A DNA stretch of 64,000 bases, taken from Coccinella septempunctata (Eukaryota; Arthropoda; Insecta; Coleoptera; Coccinellidae). The DNA lies in contig NC_058193.1 of NCBI RefSeq assembly GCF_907165205.1, positions 38,457,021 to 38,521,020 of the forward strand. The letters run 5' to 3'. Both the position numbers and the translations under genes were made by a program. The notes below the pieces were generated by a model. That model worked only from the letters and a program-made list of their open reading frames with translations. It was not told the DNA's origin and did not search any database. Shown here piece after piece: positions 47,301-62,300 of the stretch. How positions within the stretch are numbered: position 1 is the first letter of the stretch; each line of letters starts with the position of its first letter.

Positions 47301-50300
47301 AAGACCAGTTTTTTGGGATTGCCATGGAGTAATCATGATTGATTTTTTGGATAAGGGTAGAACAATAACCGGAGATCACTATTTGACATTACTGACCACT
47401 CTACGGGAAAAAGTTAAAGAGAAAAGACGCGGAAAGCTATCCGAAGGTGAGTAAATTCGGAGGCAACTAGAAAAACGGTCTGGCCCTAATTTGATAATCC
47501 GAAGAAACTACCGCCTGTGTCTAACTGAGTCCGTTTAATCCTCGAGGATTTATAATCAGGGAAAAATAAAACGTAAAGTGCGCGCCTTAATGACCGTGAT
47601 ATTGTTCCAGAAATTCAAGCGAATCCTTGCCTCGAATTAGGGCAGGTCGTTAAACATTGAAATTGCACTTTTTACAGTTGCTGCAACTTTTCAACTAACG
47701 TTGACGCGGCTTAATGAAAACTAACGCGCCCCAAATGACGCCGGAGCTTTTCTTTGAGCAATTCGCGATATTTTTTTCAATTAATTCCGTCCGTTTGCGG
47801 AGCCGTTTCGTTCGGAATGCATATCTGGGCTCGTTTTCCCGTCTTGTCACTTTCACTTCAGACTGGGGAGGTTGGGGTCACAAGAATCCTGGGGAATTCG
47901 AGCTGGGTCACACTGTCTGGAGGTTTGGTTCAGTTACCATGAGGTGGGGTGATTTTTTCAGGGTCGCAGTATCTCAGTATCTTGGTAATTACCAAGAGAC
48001 CTGTGTTTACGAGGATATATTGAAAAATTCTTAGCCTACTATAGAACCAAACAAAATTTCAATGTCAAAATATTTAATTACTCAACATATTCTCCTCTTA
48101 ATTGGATACATCCATTACAGCAAACCTGCAACGTCTCTAGACCTTTCGAAAAAATGTTTCTTCTTGCTCTGCAAATCAGACCTCCACAGTTTTTATTACC
48201 ACTTCGTTGGAAGAAAATTTACGACCTTTTAAACTTTTTTCCAGTTGAGGAAAGAGATAATAGTCGAATGAAGCCGAATCTAGTGAATAAGGGGGGGTGT
48301 TCTAGTAATTCAAACCCTAAATAACGAAATTTTTGCATGGTAAAATGAGACTTGTGTGCAAGGGCGTTGTCCTGCAAAAACAAAACACCTTTGGATAGCT
48401 TTCCGCGTCTTTTCTCTTTAATTTTTCCCCGTAGAGTGGTCAGTAATGTCGAATAGTAATCTCCGGTTATTGTTCTACTCTTATCCAAAAAATCAATCAT
48501 GATTACTCCATGGCAATCCCAAAAAACTGAAGCAAGAACTTTTGCAGTAGATTTTTGGACACGAAACTTCTTAGGACTTGGAGAAACAGAGTGTCGCCAT
48601 TCCATCGATTGTTGCTTTGTTTCTGGATCGTAGAAATGTACCCAAGCCTCATCCATAGTAACATTTCGGTTTAAGAAGTCTACATCGTTTTCAAATAGAG
48701 CACAGATCGAAAGCGATGCTTCTACCCTTGCACGCTTTTGGTCAACATTCAATGAACTATATGATGAACGCGTTCGTATGAAATATTCAGTGCTTCAGAT
48801 ATCCGTTTCAGCCCAATTCGACGGTCTGATAAAATCATGTCATGAACTGCATCGATATTTTCGAGACTGACACAGAAACTGGCCTTCCCGATCAGTCATC
48901 ATCTTGCAGCTCAATTTGTCACGCTCGCATACGAAGGACATTGATCACTAAGGGTATTAAGCATATCTTCATAAATCTGCCTACCTCTTTACCCTTTTAA
49001 ATAAAGGTACAGGTACTGTATTTTCACAATTTCGGTGGAATTGTGCTGAGCATGAGAATTTATGGTCTTCTCATCCAAATACTGTTGATTCTTATTGTAG
49101 AAGTGCATTCACTTCCGATATATATCCACTTCCTAGACTTTCCGCAATTGCGTTAGAGGTACTAGGAATTCTGCGGCAAGAATCCGCCAGTTTGTAAATC
49201 GACTTTGCGGCCAAATCGAATTGTACCGAGAAGAATCAAGATGCCAGAGAGTTCCTTGAAACAATATCGCAAACGATTTATTGACAGGATCGGAAGGAAG
49301 TCGACGAAAAGAGTCCTATTTCTTCTACCCCTCGTTTATTCCATGATTTATTCGATTTCCCCGTAGGTAGGTAGTTTCCTTCTCCGAGAAATAATATGGT
49401 TGTTGGCTGAACTGAATTATGAACAAGAAAAAAGACAAGGCAACAAAGTTGGCCCTTAGGAACAACCGCCGCAGATGATATTTATATCGCGGAGTTATGA
49501 TCCTAATACCAACTTGGTCTCTAATCCTACAACATCGTAAAAGTTATACGACTAGTCGGATAGATATATGTATTTAAGGAACATAAAACTTTGTTCCTGG
49601 CTCAAGGAACTGAGTCGATACATTTGTGGTTTCTTTTTTCTAAATAATTATTCTTTGGGATCGGCTATAGAAGGAAGTTATCTTCTTTTTCACCTTTTGG
49701 AATATGTATATTGATAGATGCCTATAACTCCGAATATGAGGTCATCGGCTTATATTTTCAAAGATGAAACTAACTGAATTTACAGAATTTTTTTTTTCAA
49801 AATTCATCGCTGCATCGCTCTCATTTCTAAGAAGAAGCGAAAATTGTCTTCTATGCAGTCTCGATAGAATATTTCGTGGGAAATCTCGAGGGGGTATACG
49901 CAGATAAAACTTATGGCATCAAGTTGGAGCCATAACGGATGAAGGTTCATTCTGTACCCGCTAATGGCAGCTCTAGGCTGCACTGATGATGCGTCAATAT
50001 ATCCGAAACCCTAATCTGTAGTTCTCGATGCCCCCCATCGCCACAGCTTACCTATGCTGTTACAGAGTGGATCAATGCTCCCAATTAGCCAATCATCGGC
50101 ATCATCTATTCAGAACAGAGCTAGTAGCCGGCCACAAATTCACAGAACTCCAGCGGCAATTAGCAGATTTGATGAGTAGGTCGACTATTTGCAATTAGGC
50201 GTCAAGTTGTGAGGATTCAAGGCTGTAAGTATGCGCCCAGTTCAGATTATAATATTCGGACTGATAGAAGGCGATCCATCATCATAGCTGGTGCTCTGTA

Positions 50301-53300
50301 TCGACGTTTGTCGGTGTTTAATACTCGGGATTCCAGGGGGGATATATTTCAACCGGGATTATCCCAGTCTCTGGCAGTCTGGTCCTAATAAAATGAGTTG
50401 ATCCCCCTTGCATATGAGTCCCATTGGAACGCTGTATTCCAGACAGGTTTGATGGAATGGCTCGGGACATCATCGCTATGCTGAGGATATAAATCAGCCA
50501 CTAATGCCACTATCGATGTATACGATGGGATGGAAAAGTGGGGTGAAAAGTACGCAGGGCGACCAAAAAAAATCTGCTGATATCATTATTGAATCGCCTA
50601 TCGGAACTGTGAGCTCTAAGATCTTAGGTTCTACTATCCTAAGCAGGAACCTTACTCTTCGTTTCCTCAAATTTATTGTTAATGGACTAGTTATTTCTGG
50701 ATGTTTCCAGCTGTTTTGTTTTTCATTCAGTGTTCCTTTTGAAATTTCACAGAGGCTAACTCTTTTCAGGATCGAATCGACTGAACAAGACGCTTTCCAA
50801 AATTGTCGAGGGCGTTTCAGGAAAAAATGTTGTGACCAGGTCCTCAGCCTCGCCACTTTCATTGGAGCAGAAAAATCATAGTAGATTTTAAAGTGATACA
50901 TACTCTGAAAGAGCAACCTTTCTAGTGATAAATATCGACATTTCATCCATCCCGGTGCAACCGTTCGATCATGAGGAAGTTTTAACTGAACTCAACTTTT
51001 TGGGAATTTTTCGAAGATCATCTTTCGAGTAGTTTTTCTTCCAGGAAAATTATCGTAGAACTAAACGTGATACATATTCTGAAAGATCAACTCTTCTAGT
51101 AACAAATCTGAGAATTTTATCCATTTCGGCACAACCGTTCGATCTTGAGAAAGTTTGAACTGACCTCATCTTTTTGGGAATTTTTCGAAAGGCATTTTTC
51201 GAGTGGATTTTTTCCAGGAAAATTATCGTAGATCTAAATGTGATACATATTCTGAAAGAGCAACTCTTCTAGTGATAAATCTGAGAATTTCAACCATCTC
51301 GGCCTAACCGTTCGGTCTTGACGAATTCTCAAGTGAAATTCGCAATTTTTGAAAGAGCCATTTCCTAGATGAAAGTTTCAACGAAGGGAGATGGGCTTTC
51401 GAAACTAGCATAAACCATCTGGTACTTTATGGGGTGTTGATGCGACCCTAAATTTGGTTTTTTCAGCTGCTGAGTATTGTTGCCCGTTTAGGTTTATGGT
51501 GCTCATGTGCAATAAATTGATACACAGCTAAATCTTTCTATGAGAATTATTTCTACTAAATTCACTCTTTTGCCGACTCTGTCCCATATTCTACAAAATA
51601 TACTTCCCCCAAGGCATCGACAAAACTGAGCAAATATCACACAATGAGATATTGCATTGAAATCATGCGGTTGAAACATCGCGTGCCTCCCAGAAGCCAT
51701 ATTGTTAAGTGACGACCTGTTTTCTTAGAATGTTCCATACAGCAGCCTTTTCATGGAAATTACATCCAACCAATATACCCATCCAAATTGAGACAAACTG
51801 ACATCTAACAATATGGCCCAGAGCACATTGAGGAGATGAACTCAACCTTATCAGCTCTAGTGAAATTAGAAAGGGGACAAAGGAGCGCTCCCAAGTAGGT
51901 CCCAAATAACCTCGATAACAATACGCCGTCTTCCCCAAAGAAAATAACTCCCGGAAACTTGTTGTTACCATTTATTTTCCAGTAACTTCCCCATTTCTTC
52001 CGGCATCGACGATCTCATAACAGATAATCCTGCACCAGTTTGTTTGTGTGCGTCTTTAATCCCAGACAGACAGTTACCATAGGAGGGGCCGCAGATCAAT
52101 CATAAGAGCAAAAACGTGACATATCCAATTATCCCCAGATGTTCCCTGGAATCCGTAGTAATTATGTGAATTCGCGTCTAAAGGGGCCGCAGATCCATAA
52201 AGCCTTTTATTGTTCCATTTTGATCTCAAACAATACATTCTCTGCGCCGAAGAACACCCCAACATAAATTTCCCAGTAATAATAAAAACGGTCGTTCGCC
52301 GCTTTTTATGATTGGCGAAAATATTTGATGGCAGATTGCTGATTTGATTTGGGACGTGTTAATGTCGCTCGAATGCGATAGTTCTTTCAACTTTCCGGAT
52401 TGAGTACGTGGCCTGGCAGCCATTCGGAAGACAAATTGCCTCCTCCTGCGAGGGAATTCAGGAAGCTCAACCTCCGATTCATTCGAGCTCTCTCTTGGTT
52501 ACATCAGATGACGTTCAACCAAAATGTTCTTCTTCAGATGGACGAAGCATTTGGCTAAACACTACTACAACATATACAATGCCGAATAGATTAAGAGCAC
52601 AACGAAGACCTAGAGGAAAATACCAATATAACGCAGCGGTCCAACAATGGTAGTTGAACAACAGAATAACCCTCTGTAGAAACACTCCTGGACTCACTCA
52701 GTCAAAGAAATTCGTGATGATTTCATCGACCTACATCAGAAAGCTGCTAAAGCTGTCACGAGCTGAGCTTCGGGTGATGGTGGGACTGCTGACAGGGCAC
52801 TGTCGGTACACATATCATCTGTACCCTGTACCGTATGGAAAAGTCAGCAGATGAGCTTTGGAGGCGCTGTGGATCAGAAGCAGAAACAGCTGAACACATG
52901 GTAAGCAAGTGTCCAGAGTTGGCTGGCTTAAGAACCCCTCATATGAGGAAATTAGTCCTGGATACTCACGGCCAGACCCCTAACGATGTTGTCGGCTCAA
53001 TCAACACCATTGACGACCTCCTTGCGTTCAGAAAAAAGATCTACATTGTTGCAGTTCCCGAAAGGCTAATAGAGCCACAACAACAGTTCAAATAATAATA
53101 ATAACATGAGTTGGACGAAAAGGCTGCTCGAATGCAGACCGCGCTCGGATAAGAGAATCAAGGGAAGACCTTCAACAAGTTGGACGGACGATGTAAAGAG
53201 GTTTGCAGGCAACTGGATACAAGAGCTCAAGACAGGAGGAAAAGGGCAGAAATGAGGGAGGCTTATGTCCAGCAGTGGACGCAGAGAGCTGAGTGATGAT

Positions 53301-56300
53301 GATAAACATTTGTTCTTCTTCAGCTGGACGAAGCATTTTGCTAAACACTACTCAAATATTCATTGAAACAATACCGAACAGATTGAGAGAACTACGAAGA
53401 GCTAGACGAGATCCTACTTGTGATTTCACAGTGTTTGTTATGGAAGAACCCTTCTTTAAGCCTGAAGAATCTTCATTTTGTTAATGTTATCGATATAAAG
53501 TAGTCTCGCTCACTGTTGCCATTTCAGGCAGGTTAACCGTACCTATGTAACCTAACCTAACCTAATCTAACTTTTCATTTTATGGATCTCTTGCTCAGAT
53601 GAGGCATGGTGACCCCCTGACCAAGAAGTTCACGTGCCACCACTGCTAGGTATGAGATATTTCCTTGCTGATGAAGAAAATTCAGTCCTGAAGGTCCAAT
53701 TCCATTTAGAGCACCTCATAAATCATCTCAAAGTGGCCAGATCAAATACTGAATGCGAACTGAATCACGAACAGATGTCTGGAAACTAATCCACCAGAAA
53801 AACTGTCGAGGACCGTTCCAACCGCTCATTTCTCCGGCCGCATCGGCCGTCCAAAAGTATAGGTGCCCTCGGCAATTCCGAATAGTCGATTCCGCAGCAC
53901 AGACAGGACTTTAAACTTCCCAAAAGTTCCCCTTTGTCCACTTCAGCCGGTCCGTTTATTTTCCGCGAAGTACATCGACCAACTCCAGGAAACGAATAAA
54001 CGGAAAGCTGCCGAAAACCACAGGTGGATGGGGAGGGTCTCGCCCTATATTGTTTGTCGAAATTGTATTAGCCGGTAACAAACGAAACCGGTTCGTCAAA
54101 GTGGAGGTGGAGAGTGTTCTTGCGAAAAAAGCCGGAAATATTACGTCAGGATTAAATGGAGAAACAGGTGAGGAGGCACTTTGCCTGAGTGGTTCGGAGT
54201 TATGCCCCCGTTCGTATTTGGTGAAGTTGGGAATAGTTTGTTCGGAAACAGCCGATACTCCCGGGGCCAATATGGGAGTTTGTTTTGCATCCGAAGTTTC
54301 GCGATGTGTAGTTTCGTTTCGGGCGGGGATTGGTATCAGTATTTGATTTCTCCAGGCGAAAGGCATACGAGGTGATCCTATAGGAATTTATCCAGATGGT
54401 TTATAAAGATGAAAGTAAATTTTTGTATACCGAGTGTCACAGGAACCAGAATCATCTCGAAAAATTTTTTTTATTTTTCAAGAACGGAAAGAACAGGCCA
54501 AGGGAACCAAAGAAACTCAGCAGGGATAGGGTTTGAGCAAGACGGCACAGAAACACGACGGTTCACCTCTGAAGGCTTCTGTTCCCCCTGGGTTTCACAC
54601 CGGCAGAGATTCGTAGTGGTAGACACTGGCAAGTTGGGAAAAAAAACAGACGGCAGTTCACCCCTGAGTACGTTCTGCGTCCCGTGTTTTCACACCAGCA
54701 GAGAACAGTATTACTCATTCATTCATTGCTGTATCCCTTCACCGAGAATAAATCTACAGAAAGACTCAAATACAAAACTATCGGTGCGATCAAACTTATA
54801 ATTTCTTAGGGCTACTTGCGACTGGGTGCCCTCCTGTGACTGAAGATACCCAACCGTGACCTACAGGTCTTTCCAGACTCCGGCATGGGTAGTCACCAAC
54901 CAGATCTGGCCGCCGCTGTATCCTTCTCGAGTCTCCATTATAACTATGGATCAAAAACATCCACTGTGATCTGTCTAACGCTAGTTGGTCCCAGTGATGA
55001 TCGGCATTAACTGATTTTAGGGATTGATCCTCAAACCGTTTATACTGGCCTCCTGGTTTCCGGGCACCCTCTGTCAATTTGCCATACAGAGCTATTTTGG
55101 GGAATCTTATGTCTTGCATCCTACATGTGGCCGCTCCTTCAGAGTCGGACCTTCGTTACTCTGAGTCTCAATTGTTATACCACTCGCGTGCTGCAAGACT
55201 CCTGCATTTGAAACTTTGTGGAACCATCTGATGTGCATTATTTGTCTTAGATGACATTGTTGCGTTTGTTCAAGCTGTCTAATATGTCGCCTGTATGGCC
55301 TCCAGCTTTCGCTTCCGTAAAGAAGCGATGGGTGGACCACTGCTTAGTAAACAGCTGTCTTGGTCTTCAGATTGAGGTCGTGATTTTGAAACACTCTGAC
55401 CTTTAGCTTTCAGAATGCCCGTGATGCCGAATTAAAACGGTTGTGTATTTCCGTGTCTAGGTTAGCCCTAGTATTTATGAAGCTTCTCAAGTATTTGAAC
55501 TGCTCGACTTTTTCCAGAGTTTCATCCTCCAGGTTGATATCTGTTTGAAGGTTTTCTGGCGGACTTACCAGGATTTTAGTTTTGTCAATATTGAGTCTGA
55601 GACCTAAAGCTTCGTATATATGTTTATAGGTGTCCGAATCGTACTGACAGTGGGGTGGAACACGAATTGTGGCAAAGGATGCTGTCTCACCTCTCGACTC
55701 TGGACGACCTTGATTTTGAATTTATAATTCGTCATTGTCATTAAAAAACGAAAACACAGTTTCATGTCGAGAATCTGTGATTATTTCGGATAGACCATCT
55801 CCAGGATATTGTTAATAAGCGCCTAGATTTTCATGAATCGAATAAAAAATTTCCGATCGATTCCGCCGCCACAATTCCGCTAGTCATTCGTGGTATTCAT
55901 CGGCTTTCCCAGCCATTAAAACGCCTCAAATCTCCCGTGAACCTCCACACTAAGAGCCGGGAATAAACCCGCTTCCTAACCCGGTTATTTTCCACACAAT
56001 ACGTCTCTCCACCTTCGAGGCTCATTCCCTTGAACTACGCTGTTCAATCAACCGTTCCCGACCCAAGGAAACGAATCTTCTGGCCGCTGAGCCTCGGCAA
56101 AAATGTTCTTTAATTCAACAAGGAGGGAATAATATGGAATCTGGCCTCGCCCTCCGTCTCTACCGGTCCTCATCAAATTCCATTAGCAGAATGGACTTTC
56201 AAAACACATGCCCAGGGCGGTTTGGTAGACCCAGGGGCGTCTCGCGCCCTTCTGCGGGAGAGGGTTTAGCGCTAATCGCGCGGAAGGGTGTTTCACGGTT

Positions 56301-59300
56301 CGTTATCGGCTCAATCTTCAGATGGAAAATCGGAAAAGATCGCATCTGCGTTCGGAATAAAATTGGGCCAAATCACCGGATTATGAAAATATGGAGGATA
56401 AGATTGCGCCTTTACTACGTGTAACTATGTCTGCTCCTAGCGCGGTTTTGTTATTCACAACGTATCGATTGAGCTCCATTATAAATTCCCCGATTCACCT
56501 GCAAACACCTCGAAGTTGAATAATGGGAGAAAATCCGGTGGAGAATTCTCTGGCCGACCGCCCAACCAGATCACATAAATTCGAACTATTTATCCTTGCC
56601 GTGGAATCTGACGCTATCTTCAAATCTCATTTTCTATGGAGAGCGACGTCTCCAGGAATTTCTTCCAGTTGGAATGTCACCCGAGAGAGATTTTTCCTCT
56701 TGAAGAAAATTCCAGTTCATTTCGTGACATAGACAACTCACTTTTCATACGGATTTGAAAACATTATGGCCCCAAACATCATCTTACTATGCTGTGAGAG
56801 CTATGAAAGAAACTTCTAGGAGTTTCGACATTCAACCAAGAATTTCTTGATCACTTGATTCCAGATTCACGAGTTGGCGAAAAAGTGGTCATTTCTAGCT
56901 TAGTCCGAAAGCCTCTTTGGGCTCACATCAACATCAACAGCTTCTGTCAGAGATTCGTACTAACAGTAGTGGTGGACACTGGCAAGTTAGATAAAAACGG
57001 CAGTTCACCTCTGAGTACGTTCTGCCCCCCCGGGTTTTCACACCAGCAGAGAATTTTATTACTCATTCATTCATTGCTGTATCCCTTTACCGAGAATAAA
57101 TCGTGTCCTCCTGTGACCTCCAGATCCTTCTACACTCCAGGCATGGATAGTCACCAACTATAGAGAGAGCTATAAAAGAAACTTCTAGGAGTTTCGGGAT
57201 TCAACCAAGATTCACCAGTTGGCGAAAAAGTGATCATTTCCAGCTTGGTCTGAATGCCTCTTTGGGCTCACATCAACATCAACAGCTTCTGTCAGGAAAT
57301 GCACAACTCTGGATTGAGAAGAATATGGTTCACCATGTCTCAAAGGGCCAGAAGATACTCGTTTACATGGAAATTCTCATCATTGTGGGTTTAAACTTCC
57401 TCTCCATTTAACAAGTGGTAAAAGGGATGCAGGGGAGGAGGCTATGGCTTTGTTTTTGGATCGAACAGTCAGGGGGAGTCTTATCATATCTTGAAAGTTG
57501 CTGTTGTTATCCCAGAGGAGTCCAGATCGTTCAAGGGAATTACAGTTAAGATGCGTTTAACAGATATGGCCTTATCAGAGCAGGTTATTTTCACTTCGTT
57601 TTTCCTTAGGCTCAGAAACACATATAGATATGATGTTTCGAATAATTCCAAGATTATTACACAGGGTTTTACGCATTCTTCGTGCGGTGAAGTGAACGTC
57701 TGAACGTCAAAAGGGTTTCAATCAAACCGGAATGAAACAAGCATGCAGCGATTCGCCCATATACCGATTTGGGTTCCAAAAATAGGCTACGAAGCGGAAG
57801 AAAACGAGACAGATGTCGAGACCAATCAGTTGCGAAATCAAACGCGCATTTCAATACCGGCAAGCGAAAAGATACCCGTTTTTGTCGTTCGGAACATCTG
57901 CGTAATATTCAACAGATGCTGAAACGTAAAAGGTGGACCAGGACATCTCATAAAGTATAAAAGAGCTCAGGATCACACGGTAGGTCTGGTTGGTCGGGTC
58001 CAGTTTTCATTACCCTAATAAAAAAGCAACGTCGACGACCAGGAACGGAAATTTCCCTCTATTCGACTAAAAAAAAGCGATGCAAATTGGTGGACTGTCC
58101 TTCCCCACGACTAAATGAGACCGAATTCGAAAACCAAAAAAAAATGTCAAAGTAGGGAGTATTTCCACAGGGCAGTTGCACTCCCCGGTAATTATTCATT
58201 CGCACGGATGCATCGTAGTTCAAAAGTCCCGTGCGTTATTTGCTGGATGATGCTGGAGTCCATGCGGAAACCATGGGGTTGTCATCAGTGATGCCAAGGC
58301 TTCATCAGTAAATTGGGCAGTTAATTGACTTAACAAACTTAACTGCAATCATGATAATCTAAAATATTCAAGTCCAGCAACTTCAATTTCCTCAGATAGC
58401 ATTTCACAAGAACTATTCTTCTCTCTCTGACTCCAACCGTTTTTGTATAAAAAATTTGCTAAGCATATTCTCTAAGCGTACCACTCTCTTCCAGAATGGA
58501 TCAATTTGAAATTCTCCACTTCTGCCAGCTCCGAATGCAATACAACGATACCCACCTTCATTCTTGACGCGTCTTCAAGAGAAAAAATCTCCAGATGGGC
58601 AATTGGACTTCTAATTGCCATGAAACCGAATCACGCGGCACGAAAATTGCAAGAAGCTCAAACCTCACCATCGCTGGCAAACGCTGGACCGTCGACGTGA
58701 CTATAATCGCAACGTTTCCTGCATAATCGACGCAAATAAAGAAAAACCGCGAATTTTAACGCCAGAAACCGCTACATGTTTGGGCTGAAGTCATTAGTGG
58801 ATGGGGCTTCCGCGCCAGATGCTCTCCGGATACTTTTATCTTTTCAGAGGGGATATTCTTCGGCGCTGAGTGCATAGGTATTGGGCTTGGGGTTCGGACT
58901 TGGCGGAAAATTGTCAGATGGCGTTTAGAAATCGCCACTCACGGAGCCGCCGACGTGGAAAGCAGTCAATCTCGGTGATAAATGGAAAATTGGACACTTT
59001 ACGATCGGAGGAAGTTTGAAAGCATCGATTGAAATCTGTTGCGAGTCGAAATGTGGAGCGGTGGTGAAATAAAAGCAACAGCTGAGTCCGGCTTTTTCCC
59101 CTGCGCTATTCAGGATGTCGTTCTTTCAGGCGTTCATAAAAAATACAGGGTGTCACGAGTATACTTCAGTACTGTCCTTACCATTGATAAATGCGGACAA
59201 TTATTTGCCAACATTGGCGAGAAAAACACTTTTACTTTGAATGTAGGTGGAAAACATACCAACATTAAAACAAGAATAGTGTATAATGTGACAGAGAAGC

Positions 59301-62300
59301 ACTATAATGCAGTCTCCAAGGGTTGGGATACATCAAGAATATTCCGAGGAACTTCAGTACCTACAGAGAGACCTATGGTTGTCTAAGAAACTAGCTCATG
59401 AGGTAAGGTTTGGCACAGTAAACGAAACTCACGAGACAGTTCGAAAAACGCTTGGGAAATAAAGATTTGGGGTGTGGCTGGCCCAGTTTAGGATTAGGTT
59501 AGGTGTGATTCTTCAAAAATAAACATGAACGCACAAAAGATCAAGCCAGTGGGATAAGACCAACTTAGGTTTCGATTGACAGTAGGTTTCCGAATACGAT
59601 TAATCTATTTCGAGCAATTTCGTGAGCCTATTTTCTTTTCTTTGGATTCAAATCGTCGAAATGGCATATTGCACAAACTGCTGTTCTATAATAAGCACTG
59701 CTTGCTCTTCAATTTCCCGTAGAGTGGTCAGTAATGTCGAATAGTAATCTCCGGTTATTGTTCTACCCTTATCCAAAAAATCAATCATGATTACTCCATG
59801 GCAATCCCAAAAAAACTGAAGCAAAAACTTATCCAGCAGATTCTTGGACACGAAACTTCTTAGGTCTTGGAGAACCAGAGTGTCGCCATTCCATCGATTT
59901 TTGCTTTGTTTCTGGATCGTAGAAATGTACCGAAGTATAATCCATAGTAACTATTCGGTTCAAGAAGTCTACATCGTTTTCAAATTGAGAACAGATCGAA
60001 CGCGCTGCTTTTACCCTTGCACATTAAACATTTGGGGATCCATTTTGCAGCAATTTTTCTCATGCCCAAATTGACGTGAACTATATGATGAACGCATTCG
60101 TATGAAATATGCAGTCTGATAAAATCATGTCATGAACTGCATCGATATTTTCCGGGACTGACACAGAAACTGGCCTTCCCGATCGGTCATCATCTTCAAT
60201 GGAAAATTAACCTCTTTTGAAGCTTGCAGTCCAATTTTTCACGGTCGCATACGAAGGACATTGATCACCAAGGATATTGAGCATATCTTCGCACATCTGC
60301 TTACCTCTTAACCTTTTTAAATAGAGCTACTTAATGATGGCTCGATACTACAATTTTTCGATTTTCACAATTTCGGTGGACATTTTCTTTCTTTCAATTC
60401 ATTGCCATGGTTTGATTTTTTGACCTCAAAATTGACACTGACACTTCTAATGAGGTATTTTTCGTTGCTATGGTAACGCAATATTTTGTTTATGCATGGA
60501 ACTAGTCTGGGCTAACTAGATATCAATACATCCTCGTATATTCAGCATTTTTACTTCGGATAAACAACTCAAAACAATACTCAAACTTGGCCTGAGTCAC
60601 ATCGAGCTTGCAATACCGAAAAAACACATCCAAACTTGCGTTTGCTTATAGTTTCCCCAATATCAGATCTCGCCTACGTCGATGTTCAATCGCAACTAAT
60701 CCTATGAAAACTGACGAACAATTCCGGCCTAATTCCAATTCGGATCTTCCGAACCACCCCTCGTATAGGGAGTTAAGATCCTCTTAGGCAAGGTTAACTC
60801 GATTTCGCCGAATGGGAAACTAAATGTATTTTCCGGATAACCTGATTAGAGACAGATCTTTGAAGTCGACATCTTGGCTGCTTCCCGGGAACAATCAAAT
60901 CCACTATACGCGATACCTATTATGGGGGATAAGGTCGATATTATTGTTTCTGTTCTAATAGGGTGGGAGCATGTGGAAATAGATTATAACGAACGATAAT
61001 GAATGTCGGGACCAACATGAATCTGTGCCGAATTAATAAGGGGCTTCAAGGTATGATTGCTTATTGGTGGAAAGGGGAGGTTATTTGCTGTTTTGGAAGA
61101 TTGAATGGGGTCGTGATTTTTCTTGCAAATCACGCTTTGCTTATCAAATTTCTTTATATAAGTCTTATATAATGTCTCAGGCTATTGGTTGTGAAGTTTG
61201 AAAGGCCTCGAGAAACAATTTCATAACCTACAATTCCATGAAATAGGGTCCACAATTATTTACTCCCTTTACTGACTTTGCTCCTTTCTCTTTCAAATGG
61301 TTCGCTACTGACAAGATGGGGAATCTGCTTTTTACGGCTATTTGCAGTCAAAAAGTGCTCCAAAAACTCCAATATTTGTTAAATATTGTCACTTGAGTTT
61401 GGAACAACCATGAGTTCAACAAAGATGTTGTGGTCTATGGAAAACTCAACAGCTTGATGAAAATTGGACAGTTCCATTCACGAAGGACCAATCTATATGT
61501 AAAAAAATCAGCATCTGTCCAGACCCATTTATCTAGCTACTGTAGCTCTTCAAAGTTGACCTATTTTTTCGAAATTTGGATAGGATTTAAAAATACTTTT
61601 TTTCCAATTCCCGTTCAATTTTTTTTCGACCTATCTCATCTCGAATTCGTTTTGTTGGTTGGTTCGAGGTTGTAGATCACGAATAAGCAATTAGTTTTCT
61701 TCTAGGATCAGTATTTCAACAGAAAAACGTGTTTTTGTGGAAAAATTTGGTCAACTTTGAAGAGCTACACCAGCTAGGAAAATTGGACTGGACATATGCT
61801 GATTTTTTTACATACAGATTGATCTTTTGCAGATAAAAAGGTCGAACTTTCATTCAGCTATAGCATACAGTTTAGATTTTATGATTTTTTTCCGCGAAGG
61901 TCTAAAATTTCGGATTTTCCGTCGACAATAACTTAAATAATAATCCTCATAGAAAAAATCTGTTTGCATTTTCGTAATCTACGACCTCGAATTAGTTGAT
62001 AGCTCGATTTTGGTGGAAATCAGAGACGATGAATTTTTTGACAAATTTTCCATACATATGTATGGAAAAAATTCGAATTTTATAAAAAAAATTTTTGACT
62101 CCGATCTGAACCAAATTTATACTCTTACCTAATTCGAGGGCGTAGATCACTAAAATGCAAACAGATATTTTAAAAAAAAATTAATTTTCGAGTTATGGTC
62201 GATAGAAAATTCGAAATTTTGGACCTTCGCGGGAAAATTCATAACTTTCAAACTGTACGCTACAACTTGATGAAAATTGGACCATTCTATTCATGCGAAG

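Noticed and set aside
53549..53570. Telomere end
   Set aside because: Only three perfect CCTAA units, surrounded by ordinary intron and LINE sequence.
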